Positions 1 to 5,565 of a stretch of 6,972 bases of DNA are shown here, piece by piece. The translations under genes and the position numbers were made by a program. The DNA lies in NCBI GenBank assembly GCA_946061315.1, contig CAMGRB010000070.1, forward strand, positions 1 to 6,972, written 5' to 3'. The notes below the pieces were generated by a model that saw only the letters and a list, made by a program, of their open reading frames with translations, was not told the DNA's origin and did not search any database. The stretch is from an uncultured Clostridia bacterium (GTDB lineage Bacteria; Bacillota; Clostridia; Oscillospirales; CAG-272). How positions within the stretch are numbered: the stretch's first letter is position 1; the number at the start of each line of letters is the position of its first letter.

Positions 1-281
1 ATTATGTTACCGGTGCCGACCGTACCCGAAATTGCGGTTGCAAACGCCTCAAACTGCGATACTCCCTTGCCCCCGTCGGACTTTTTCTTGCCGAGGGACT
101 TTACGGTAGGAACGATGGTACTGTTCATCGAGTCGCCGAACTTGCGTATCTGCAAAAAGCCCGTGCGAATCGAGAGGAGAAGACCCGTGCCGAGAATAAG
201 TATAATGACAGGCCAACCCCATACGACGCTGTTTATCGCGCCGTTTACTTTGGTTATAAAGTCAATGATGTTTTGCCACAT
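1..281 (-). CDS. Sodium:alanine/glycine symporter (AGCS family), N-terminal part
   Basis: This is the first 93 codons of an amino-acid carrier of the AGCS (AlsT/DagA-like) family, which imports alanine or glycine with sodium across the cytoplasmic membrane. The gene runs off the left edge. The visible part shows an N-terminal amphipathic stretch, a hydrophobic segment at about residues 20-37 (VVWGWPVIILILGTGLLLS), the RTGFLQIRKF stretch at 40-48, and a second conserved block at about 76-93 ending SGTVGTGNI, which matches the family's typical TVGTGNIAGVA region. The start ATG (279-281) has a GGAGG ribosome site at 289-293, seven bases upstream. Upstream lies a tandem glycine riboswitch with terminator, which fits glycine or alanine as substrate. 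Full family members are about 450-500 residues, so most of the protein is outside the window. Family call is firm; exact substrate is inferred. Confidence 0.93.
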   Translation of the reverse strand, partial: MWQNIIDFITKVNGAINSVVWGWPVIILILGTGLLLSIRTGFLQIRKFGDSMNSTIVPTVKSLGKKKSDGGKGVSQFEAFATAISGTVGTGNI

Positions 282-322
282 AAGTGAGCCTCCGATGTAA
301 AAGTGTTACTTGTTACTTATAT

Positions 323-355
323 CAAAAACAAAAAGAGCCAAACAACGTTTGACTC
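323..355 (-). terminator. Intrinsic terminator of the glycine riboswitch expression platform
   Basis: On the minus strand a 9-bp stem (GAGTCAAAC / GTTTGGCTC, one T-G wobble) with a 3-base loop spans 335-355 and is followed by a T-rich run (TTTTTGTTTTTG) at 323-334. It lies between aptamer 2 and the symporter start codon, the usual place for a transcription-attenuating expression platform. The left arm with the bases before it (CGGAGTCAAACG) nearly repeats the 3' P1 strand of aptamer 2 (CGGAGTAAAACG), suggesting competition between the two structures. Confidence 0.88.
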
Positions 356-433
356 CGGGAGGGTGCGGCACGTGTCGGAATTTTGCGCAAAGCCGAGAGG
401 GCAAGGGCAAAAAGCCTTGTGAAGTGTCGTTTT

Positions 434-541
434 ACTCCGTCCTTTTGCCTGAGAGATTCGTTACCGACCGACCTTGTAAAGAGCAAGGCAGAGAGGGCAT
501 CTTTCACCTTCGGCACCCATTTGAGTGGACTTCTCCGGAGT
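434..541 (-). promoter_or_regulatory. Glycine riboswitch aptamer 2
   Basis: This is the 3' aptamer, 108 nt, larger than aptamer 1 because its variable arm is extended (region 456-505, containing the pairable GCCTTGCTC / GAGCAAGGC-like tract). P1 is six pairs (434-439 with 536-541). The conserved GTGCCGAAGG and CTCTCAGGCAAAAGGAC cores are intact, so it should bind glycine. It sits 78 nt before the terminator hairpin and so is the aptamer that directly couples to it. Confidence 0.92.
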
Positions 542-549
542 GCTATCAA

Positions 550-616
550 TACACAGTCCCGTCCATACGGACACCTGAGAGTGTTACTCCTTCGGCGGCA
601 AGCCCTTTCCTGCGTA
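550..616 (-). promoter_or_regulatory. Glycine riboswitch aptamer 1
   Basis: This is the 5' aptamer of the tandem pair, 67 nt and compact. P1 is seven pairs (550-556 with 610-616). The conserved GCCGAAGGAGTAAC core and the ACTCTCAGG core are both intact. The P3b region is short (GTGTCCGTATGGACGGGAC), with an apical GTCCGTATGGAC hairpin. Confidence 0.92.
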
Positions 617-649
617 CTTCATTTAGCATATTTGATTTTTGATAGCGGT

Positions 650-678
650 ATTGTAGCACATTTTCTCCCCCTTTGCAA
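650..678 (-). promoter_or_regulatory. Promoter of the glycine riboswitch / symporter transcript
   Basis: On the minus strand, -35 TTGCAA (673-678) and -10 TACAAT (650-655) are separated by exactly 17 bp, and the -10 is preceded by TGC, an extended -10 element. Transcription would start near 643, about 15 nt upstream of the kink-turn leader strand, which fits a full tandem riboswitch transcript. Confidence 0.85.
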
Positions 679-721
679 TAGTTTTTTGAAGAAAAATCGC
701 ACATAATAAAGAAATATGAGA

Positions 722-758
722 TTTTTTCACCTCTTCACTCTTCACTTTTACCTCTTAC
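722..758. repeat. Short heptad-like direct repeat in the intergenic region
   Basis: The + strand shows consecutive units of 6-9 bases ending in CAC or TAC: TTTTTTCAC, CTCTTCAC, TCTTCAC, TTTTAC, CTCTTAC. On the minus strand this reads as GTAAGAG, GTAAAA, GTGAAGA, GTGAAGA, GGTGAAAA. A related pair of units (AGTAACA, AGTAACAC on the minus strand) lies at about 305-317, just before the symporter ribosome site. No coding potential is seen. It lies between the lipoprotein terminator and the symporter promoter. Confidence 0.6.
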
Positions 759-759
759 A

Positions 760-799
760 TATAATTAAAAGCCTCCCTGGCGGGAGGCTTTTAATTATA
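760..799 (-). terminator. Strong, near bidirectional terminator after the lipoprotein gene
   Basis: A perfect 18-bp inverted repeat with a 4-base loop spans 760-799. The core is GCCTCCC / GGGAGGC, flanked by A-rich and T-rich arms (TATAATTAAAA and its complement). It begins 11 bases past the lipoprotein stop codon, so it ends that transcript and insulates the symporter unit. Because the arms supply T-rich runs on both strands it could act in both directions. Confidence 0.93.
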
Positions 800-809
800 T
801 AATTGTTTG

Positions 810-3800
810 TTATTTTATCTGGGTGAGGTTGCCCTTTTCATCAACGGAGAAGGTCATCTCGGGGGTGCCGTCAACGATAATGGTTATAACGTTATCCGTC
901 TTTTCCCACTCGGCATAGGTCAAAAACGTTCTTGTTTCTTCGCTTGTTTCGGGGTTGGTTGTTACCATAAAGACATAGATCTTGCCGCTGTCATTGAACT
1001 GATAGAGGAGGTAATTCGAGGGTGAATAGGTCTCGACGTAGGTATAAACCGTTTCGCCTTCGGTGTAGACGGTAAGCTCATTTGTACCGGGAACGACCGA
1101 GAGCGTAATTCCTTCGATTTCAACGGTGCCGTCGCCGAGTACGCACTTACTTGTCGAGGTGTAGTCGTAACCCTCGCCGTCGCGCTCGTAGGCGTCCGCA
1201 TAGGATACGCCGTTTTTGGTGTAAATTTCAATCTTCATGCCCTGGAAGAAGTAAACCGTCGGCTCAACTCCGAGCATAGAACCTTTGAAGCGAACGATTG
1301 CTTTTTCATCCTCGTTTACGACGTAGAGGTAATCGTCGCTTTCGTAGACACCGTTTGCCTCATCGACAATTTCAAAGGTGTAGGTGTTTCCATCATATAC
1401 GATATAGCCCATATCGTAAACCTGCGCCACGTAGAAGTCGCCCCAACGCTCTATCGTGTATTCCTCGCTATCGTAGAGTGAGAGGTCGGGTATGAGAATA
1501 AGCTCAAGCGTGTAGTCTATGCCTTTATAGGTAAGCGGTATTTTTACCTCGCCCGGCTTTGTAAAGTCGTATTCCGACACGTCGCCGACCATAATGTCTT
1601 CAAAGTTTACGTCCTCGTGACAAATTGTTATCCGCGAGTCGGGGAACTTCACTTCTTCCCAATAGTGGAAGTACATTTTTTCAATCTGCGACATAACGTA
1701 TTCGTAGCTGCCGCAAATTGCCATGTCATCTCCACCGCCGAACGTTTTTGAAATATCGCCGTCGTTATAAATGAACAGACGAGTGTCGGTTGACGCACTG
1801 CCGTATTTTATGGTGACGTTGTATCTGTTGCTTCCTGCGGTGCTCAAATCAAACTGTTCGCCGTCGAGATAGAACATATCTGCCGTTAAGGGAACGTAGT
1901 AGTAGCTGCCGTCGGATGATGAAACCTTTAAGAAATATTCTTCACCCAAAACTCCGTCTTTTGCAAAAATTTTATCAACAGAATTGTCTTCTTTGGTGCA
2001 GACGGAAATATTGCCAACGTTCTTTTCCGCTATCTTGAAGTCGAAATTGGTTGTCGCACCCTTGTAGGTTACCTCAATATAGCCCGTCTCGTCATCGAAC
2101 TTATTTGCGGTCCACATACCGTCGGACAGCTGAACGTACTCCTCGGTTCCGTTATTCAACGCTGCTATTATATAGAGGTAGGTAGCGTCTATTATCACGT
2201 TGCCTCCCGCGTCGGTTTCGCACAGTATCGGCGCAGAAAAATTGGTGTATATATATTTTGCCAATAAGTTTTCGGGATCGTAGACGTTTATGCAAAGCTC
2301 CGCGTCATAGTCCTTTATCCTTGCGGTGACGTTATATTCGCCCACCTTCGTGTTATCAAAGGGAGCTCCGCTTTCATAAAGGTCGGGATTGATTATCGCA
2401 TAGGGCGTTAAGGTCAGGTATTCACTTGGTCCGTCGTTGTAGTAAACCTTGACTTTGAACGTGCCGTCGTTAAGTGCCATATATACGTTACTGTCAACAC
2501 TCGTTATGATCCTCGAGTCAACGACCTCGAAGATAAAGGTTTCCGTGGCAAAGCCGTCCTTCGATTTAAGAGTAAAGGTCTGCTTGCCGAGGGTGTTCTT
2601 GTCAAACGAGCCGTAGGTCATATCAAACATAGAAAGCACTTCGGTATAGCTTGAACTGTTGTCGGTATATTCTATTCTTATACTGGGATACTCGCCGAGG
2701 TTTACGTAGCTGTCATAACTTTCTATCTTCCTTATGACCGCCCTGTTGACGTAGGTAAAGGAGAGGGTATATTCCTTTTCGTCGTAGGTAAACGAGATGG
2801 TATAGACCTTGTCACCGTCTGCAAAGTCGTAGTCGGGGTCAAAGCCGCCGTCGTCCGTTATCGTCGTGTCGGAGAGGCGTATATAGCCTGAGTCGTATCC
2901 GCGGTTGGACACGAGGTTAAATCCGATATCGCCGAGATCATTAAGATAGCCCTGCTGATATACGGTATATTCGGGCACCGCTTCCGTGCGGTAAAGGTCA
3001 AAGGTTATCTCAACGTCCTTTGTGAAGTTCTCCCTTGAGAGCGTAACGGTTCTCGTAACGGGGAAGACGCCCGCAGCTTTAAGCTCCGCTACCATAGCGT
3101 TAAACGCACCGACGTCGGGTAGATATAAGGAGATACTTGAGCTGGTGGTATTGCCGCTTTCGTAGAGTGCGGATACACGGAATGAGTGTATATCGTCTGA
3201 ATCTACCACAAAGATTCTCTCGGCAGATACGTCGGCAGTCTTGTCAAACGGATATTTCTCGCTATAATCACAGCCATTACATTCTTTAACGCTATACCAT
3301 TGATTATTTTCTTTGACGTACGTTGTTGCCGTCAGGTCATGATACTCATAATTATACGTATTTGAGCATACCGTGCAGACAAAATAGTGCTCATAGTCGT
3401 TGTATTCCAAAACCCATTTATGCGCGGCGGGGATGTTTATATCGTCTATTTCGTTGTAGTCAATATCAAAATACTTGCCCGCACACTCCGCGTCGGAGCA
3501 GGTGTAGTAGCCCTTTGTTCCGTCACCGTAACAGGTTGCGGGTACCTCGGCAGTCCAGACACCGAATGTGTGACCCGTGGGAATATCAAGAACGGTGATC
3601 TCATTATAGGAAGCGTCAAAATACTTACCGCAGCCAGAGCATTGGTAGTGGTCCCTCTTTCCGCTTTCGCTTATAAGGTCGCCGTAGGTGTGACCGGTTG
3701 TTTCAATTTTAAGCTCGTCGTCGGTCTTTTCGACACCTTCAATAAAGTTCTTTCCGCAGACGGTACAATGCTCGTGCGCCGCCACTCCGTCGGTCGTACA

Positions 3801-4739
3801 GGTCTTTGCAACCCCGGCAACGTTTTCAAGTTCGTGCCCTGCGGGTATTTTAAGCTCGCTCTCGACCTTTTCCACGCCGTCAATAAAGCTCTTACCGCAG
3901 ACGGTGCAACGCTCGTGCTCTATAACTCCGTCGGTCGTGCATGTCTTTTCGACTCCCGAAACGGTTATAAGACTATGGCTTGCGGGTATTTTAAGCTCGT
4001 CATCGGTTTTTTCAACACCCTTTACGACGTTTGAGCCGCAGGCGTCGCAATGCAGATGCGCGATAACTCCGTCGGTCGTACAGGTAGCATCAAGTGCTTC
4101 TACTGTATAATAGTTGTGTCCGAGAGCATCTGTTTTAAGCTCATCGTCGGTCTTTTCCACACCGCCTATAAAGTTTTTGCCGCACACGGTACAATGCTCG
4201 TGCGCCGCCACTCCGTCAGCCGTGCAGGTAGCGCCAACCTCGGCAACAGATTTAAGCGTATGATCTACCGGCAACGTTTTAAGCTCGTCGTCGGTCTTTT
4301 CCACACCGCCTATAAAGTTTTTGCCGCACACGGTACAATGGTCGTGCGCTGCCACTCCATTGGCAGAGCAGGACTTAACCTCGGCAACAGGCTCAAGCTT
4401 GTGGCTTGCGGGTAGTGATGCTTCAATTTCCGTGCCATCCTGTGCAAAATCTTTTCCGCATCTTGCACAATGATAGTGCTCGGCATAGCCGTCCTCGGTA
4501 CAAGTCGGCTCCTTTGCCGTAATGAGAGCTCCCATATCGTGACCGAGAGCTGCTATCGGTTCCGTTTCCACCTCGTTGCACTTTGAGCAGGTGCGCGTTT
4601 TCTCACCCGCCTCGGTACAAGTCGGTTCCTTCGTTGTCTGCCACTCGGAATATGTATGCTTACATTGACAAGAAGCGAGCAAAAGCACGCACGTAAGCAA
4701 CGCAATAGCGAGCGACGCCAAAGCAAAAATTCTTTTCAA
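810..4739 (-). CDS. Large repeat lipoprotein with Cys-rich CxxC modules and Ig-like domains
   Basis: This encodes a 1309-residue exported surface lipoprotein of unknown function. The N-terminus (MKRIFALASLAIALLTCV) is a signal peptide ending in lipobox LASC, with lipidated Cys24. Residues 27-495 carry about ten Cys-rich modules of the form H...TCT..DG...HCxxCGK.F...H; five near-copies of 47-48 residues span 113-349 and the outer ones diverge. Residues about 500-1090 are beta-rich Ig-like modules, clearest at 666-743 and 744-822. Residues 1090-1309 form a separate beta-rich, Tyr- and acid-rich C-terminal domain. There is no LPXTG motif. The start is TTG at 4737-4739, with AGGAGG seven bases upstream and the lipid signal directly after it; the upstream ATG at 4949 lies before the promoter and is excluded. 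The Cys pairs may bind zinc or form disulfides, and adhesion or glycan binding is plausible but unproven. It is transcribed alone. Confidence 0.92.
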   Translation of the reverse strand: MKRIFALASLAIALLTCVLLLASCQCKHTYSEWQTTKEPTCTEAGEKTRTCSKCNEVETEPIAALGHDMGALITAKEPTCTEDGYAEHYHCARCGKDFAQDGTEIEASLPASHKLEPVAEVKSCSANGVAAHDHCTVCGKNFIGGVEKTDDELKTLPVDHTLKSVAEVGATCTADGVAAHEHCTVCGKNFIGGVEKTDDELKTDALGHNYYTVEALDATCTTDGVIAHLHCDACGSNVVKGVEKTDDELKIPASHSLITVSGVEKTCTTDGVIEHERCTVCGKSFIDGVEKVESELKIPAGHELENVAGVAKTCTTDGVAAHEHCTVCGKNFIEGVEKTDDELKIETTGHTYGDLISESGKRDHYQCSGCGKYFDASYNEITVLDIPTGHTFGVWTAEVPATCYGDGTKGYYTCSDAECAGKYFDIDYNEIDDINIPAAHKWVLEYNDYEHYFVCTVCSNTYNYEYHDLTATTYVKENNQWYSVKECNGCDYSEKYPFDKTADVSAERIFVVDSDDIHSFRVSALYESGNTTSSSISLYLPDVGAFNAMVAELKAAGVFPVTRTVTLSRENFTKDVEITFDLYRTEAVPEYTVYQQGYLNDLGDIGFNLVSNRGYDSGYIRLSDTTITDDGGFDPDYDFADGDKVYTISFTYDEKEYTLSFTYVNRAVIRKIESYDSYVNLGEYPSIRIEYTDNSSSYTEVLSMFDMTYGSFDKNTLGKQTFTLKSKDGFATETFIFEVVDSRIITSVDSNVYMALNDGTFKVKVYYNDGPSEYLTLTPYAIINPDLYESGAPFDNTKVGEYNVTARIKDYDAELCINVYDPENLLAKYIYTNFSAPILCETDAGGNVIIDATYLYIIAALNNGTEEYVQLSDGMWTANKFDDETGYIEVTYKGATTNFDFKIAEKNVGNISVCTKEDNSVDKIFAKDGVLGEEYFLKVSSSDGSYYYVPLTADMFYLDGEQFDLSTAGSNRYNVTIKYGSASTDTRLFIYNDGDISKTFGGGDDMAICGSYEYVMSQIEKMYFHYWEEVKFPDSRITICHEDVNFEDIMVGDVSEYDFTKPGEVKIPLTYKGIDYTLELILIPDLSLYDSEEYTIERWGDFYVAQVYDMGYIVYDGNTYTFEIVDEANGVYESDDYLYVVNEDEKAIVRFKGSMLGVEPTVYFFQGMKIEIYTKNGVSYADAYERDGEGYDYTSTSKCVLGDGTVEIEGITLSVVPGTNELTVYTEGETVYTYVETYSPSNYLLYQFNDSGKIYVFMVTTNPETSEETRTFLTYAEWEKTDNVITIIVDGTPEMTFSVDEKGNLTQIK
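3693..4403 (-). repeat. Five tandem 47-48-residue coding repeats in the lipoprotein
   Basis: Five in-frame units begin at His113, 160, 208, 255 and 302 of the lipoprotein (unit lengths 141 or 144 nt). Each carries (T/S)C(T/S)xxGV followed by HC or RC, xxCG, GVEK and ELK at fixed positions. Units 1 and 2 share a stretch of about 50 identical bases (around 4146-4197 and 4290-4341), indicating recent duplication or gene conversion. Unit 3 is the most changed around its CxxC (CDACGSNVV instead of CTVCGKNF). Similar but diverged modules flank the block at 27-112 and 350-495. Confidence 0.93.
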
Positions 4740-4778
4740 AACTTTTCCTCCTGTTTTCTGTTTTATTCTCTCCTGAAG

Positions 4779-4829
4779 GTACGCCGTATTTTGCCTTTCG
4801 CAAATTCCGTTCGCGCAAAAGCGTCGTAC
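4779..4829 (-). promoter_or_regulatory. Possible three-way-junction RNA at the 5' end of the lipoprotein transcript
   Basis: On the minus strand GTACG (4825-4829) can pair with CGTAC (4779-4783). They enclose a CGC-TTTT-GCG hairpin (4814-4823) and a TTTGC-GAAAG-GCAAA hairpin (4790-4804). The predicted transcription start is near 4829, so the outer helix would begin at the first nucleotides of the mRNA. It matches no riboswitch class I recognise. It may be a 5' stabilising structure, a protein-binding site or chance pairing of short stems. Confidence 0.35.
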
Positions 4830-4835
4830 AAATAC

Positions 4836-4864
4836 ATTATAGCATAAAAATTCCATTTTGGCAA
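4836..4864 (-). promoter_or_regulatory. Promoter of the lipoprotein gene
   Basis: On the minus strand, -35 TTGCCA (4859-4864) and a perfect -10 TATAAT (4836-4841) are 17 bp apart, with an extended TGC before the -10. It is one of the strongest-looking promoters in the window. It gives a leader of about 90 nt before the TTG start at 4739 and rules out the longer ATG-started reading frame. Confidence 0.9.
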
Positions 4865-4950
4865 TAGCAAATATTAGCATTGTTGATTTTGTCAAAAAAT
4901 TACATGCTTCAAGACACTTTAATGTTTGCTTAAACCGAACTACACCCAAT

Positions 4951-4981
4951 AAAAAAGCGCATCGTCAAAATGCACTTTTTT
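4951..4981 (-). terminator. Terminator after the barstar-like gene
   Basis: A 12-bp inverted repeat (AAAAAAGTGCAT / ATGCGCTTTTTT on the minus strand, one T-G wobble) with a 7-base loop is followed by T residues on the minus strand. It lies 26 bases past the barstar-like stop codon and ahead of the lipoprotein promoter, so it separates the two transcripts. The A/T arms make it usable in both directions. Confidence 0.85.
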
Positions 4982-5007
4982 ATATAAAATCTATTACTGC
5001 CGGGGAT

Positions 5008-5337
5008 TTAGGCTATTTCAACTTTGCTTTGCCCGTGGTGTATCGTGATTGTGATTATGTCCGAATATTTGTTGTTATAACTGTGCTTCAGCATTTTAAG
5101 CATTTTAAGAAAAATATCTATGTCTTCCTGATATTTTGCATATATCTTATCAAGACCTATTATTTCGATATTAAGTCCTTTGCCGCTTACCATGTCCGTC
5201 GCACAGTCCCAAAAGGCGTCCCAATTTGCCCCGTAATAGTCCGGGAAATCGAGTTCCTTTTCTATTACCTGATGAATTTCGTAATAATTTTTAACGTTTG
5301 TAAAATCAAGTGTGTATTTTTCTTTATGCTTGTACAT
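5008..5337 (-). CDS. Barstar-family protein (RNase inhibitor-like)
   Basis: A 109-residue cytoplasmic protein of the barstar family, whose founder binds and blocks the secreted RNase barnase. The diagnostic block is at residues 34-48, YYGANWDAFWDCATD. Asp40 and Asp44 align with barstar Asp35 and Asp39, which enter the barnase active site, and Cys45 with barstar Cys40. The N-terminal beta strand (YTLDFTNV) and the helix before the motif also fit, as does the C-terminal strand (IITITIHH). Length is a little above barstar's 90. The start is ATG 5335-5337, with GAGG five bases upstream; an ATG 30 bases further up lies at or before the predicted transcription start. No barnase-like or other toxin gene is visible beside it, so its partner is unknown, and it may act on an unlinked or self-made RNase. 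It is divergent from the fucosidase gene. Confidence 0.9.
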   Translation of the reverse strand: MYKHKEKYTLDFTNVKNYYEIHQVIEKELDFPDYYGANWDAFWDCATDMVSGKGLNIEIIGLDKIYAKYQEDIDIFLKMLKMLKHSYNNKYSDIITITIHHGQSKVEIA

Positions 5338-5369
5338 TTTTTCCTCATTTCGTAACTTTATTCTCATTT

Positions 5370-5398
5370 ATTATACTGCAAATTTTTCTATAATTCAA
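5370..5398 (-). promoter_or_regulatory. Promoter of the barstar-like gene
   Basis: On the minus strand, -35 TTGAAT (5393-5398) and a perfect -10 TATAAT (5370-5375) are 17 bp apart. Transcription would begin near 5363, about 26 nt before the ATG at 5337 and just past the upstream ATG, which supports the shorter start. Confidence 0.85.
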
Positions 5399-5478
5399 TA
5401 ACGTGACGGATATTTATGCTTTTTATCGTAGGTAAGCTAAAAACGCCCGAAATATTTTTACAAAATAATTTCATTTGC

Positions 5479-5507
5479 TTGACCGTATAGGTATATTGTG
5501 ATACAAT
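5479..5507 (+). promoter_or_regulatory. Promoter of the fucosidase operon
   Basis: -35 TTGACC (5479-5484) and -10 TACAAT (5502-5507) are 17 bp apart, with TGA directly before the -10 (extended -10). Transcription would start near 5514, about 52 nt before the TTG start codon. An AT-rich stretch (5450-5478) upstream of the -35 could act as an UP element. The -35 boxes of this promoter and the divergent barstar promoter are about 80 bp apart. Confidence 0.88.
5495..5507. promoter_or_regulatory. Candidate operator palindrome over the fucosidase -10 box
   Basis: ATTGT-GAT-ACAAT is a perfect 5-bp inverted repeat around a 3-base centre. It covers the whole -10 box and part of the spacer, a position where a bound repressor would block RNA polymerase. 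No regulator gene is in the window. The short arms mean that a chance match, partly driven by the -10 sequence itself, cannot be excluded. Confidence 0.4.
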
Positions 5508-5565
5508 GTGTAAAGAAAGACTTACTTATGATTTAATTGCTGTGGAGTAAACGGAGGTGCGCACT

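Larger units (their letters stand above)
434..628 (-). promoter_or_regulatory. Tandem glycine riboswitch (two aptamers with leader-linker kink-turn)
   Basis: Two glycine aptamers lie in tandem in the symporter leader. Aptamer 1 spans 550-616, with P1 formed by TACGCAG and CTGTGTA (one G-T wobble). Its conserved CCGAAGG is at 589-595 and CTCTCAGG at 574-581. Aptamer 2 spans 434-541, with P1 formed by ACTCCG and CGGAGT, CCGAAGG at 507-513, and CTCTCAGGCAAAAGGAC starting at 455 and reading leftward. The 8-base linker holds TTGATAGC, and the leader 5' of aptamer 1 holds TGCTAAATGA. TGCTA (624-628) pairs with TAGCA at the linker, with GA/GA steps beside it, as in the known kink-turn of tandem glycine riboswitches. 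Glycine binding is expected to decide whether the downstream terminator forms. Class is certain from the motifs; the sign of regulation is not. Confidence 0.96.

Noticed and set aside
310..706. Open frames on both strands across the symporter leader
   Set aside because: They overlap the glycine riboswitch and its terminator, lack plausible ribosome sites and show no protein-like composition.
3387..4034. 215-codon + strand frame opposite the lipoprotein repeats, and similar ones at 4050-4415
   Set aside because: They are antisense to the repeat array; their internal repetition only mirrors the coding repeats and no ribosome site or family match is seen.
3693..4403. CRISPR-like or noncoding tandem repeat
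   Set aside because: The period is 141/144 nt, a multiple of three, the units are in frame and differ mostly at the protein-tolerant positions, so they are coding repeats.
4779..4829. Known riboswitch class (cyclic-di-GMP, preQ1, purine) in the lipoprotein leader
   Set aside because: None of the conserved core sequences of these classes is present; only generic short helices are seen.
4740..4949. N-terminal extension of the lipoprotein frame from ATG 4949
   Set aside because: It would cover the consensus promoter at 4836-4864 and the 5' leader, has no ribosome site at its ATG, and would bury the lipoprotein signal peptide 70 residues inside.
4858..5355. 165-codon + strand frame opposite the barstar-like gene
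   Set aside because: It spans the barstar-like gene, a terminator and a promoter; the barstar motif on the other strand is clear.
5338..5367. Ten-residue extension of the barstar-like protein from ATG 5367
   Set aside because: The predicted transcription start (about 5363) lies past that ATG, and the GAGG ribosome site serves the ATG at 5337.
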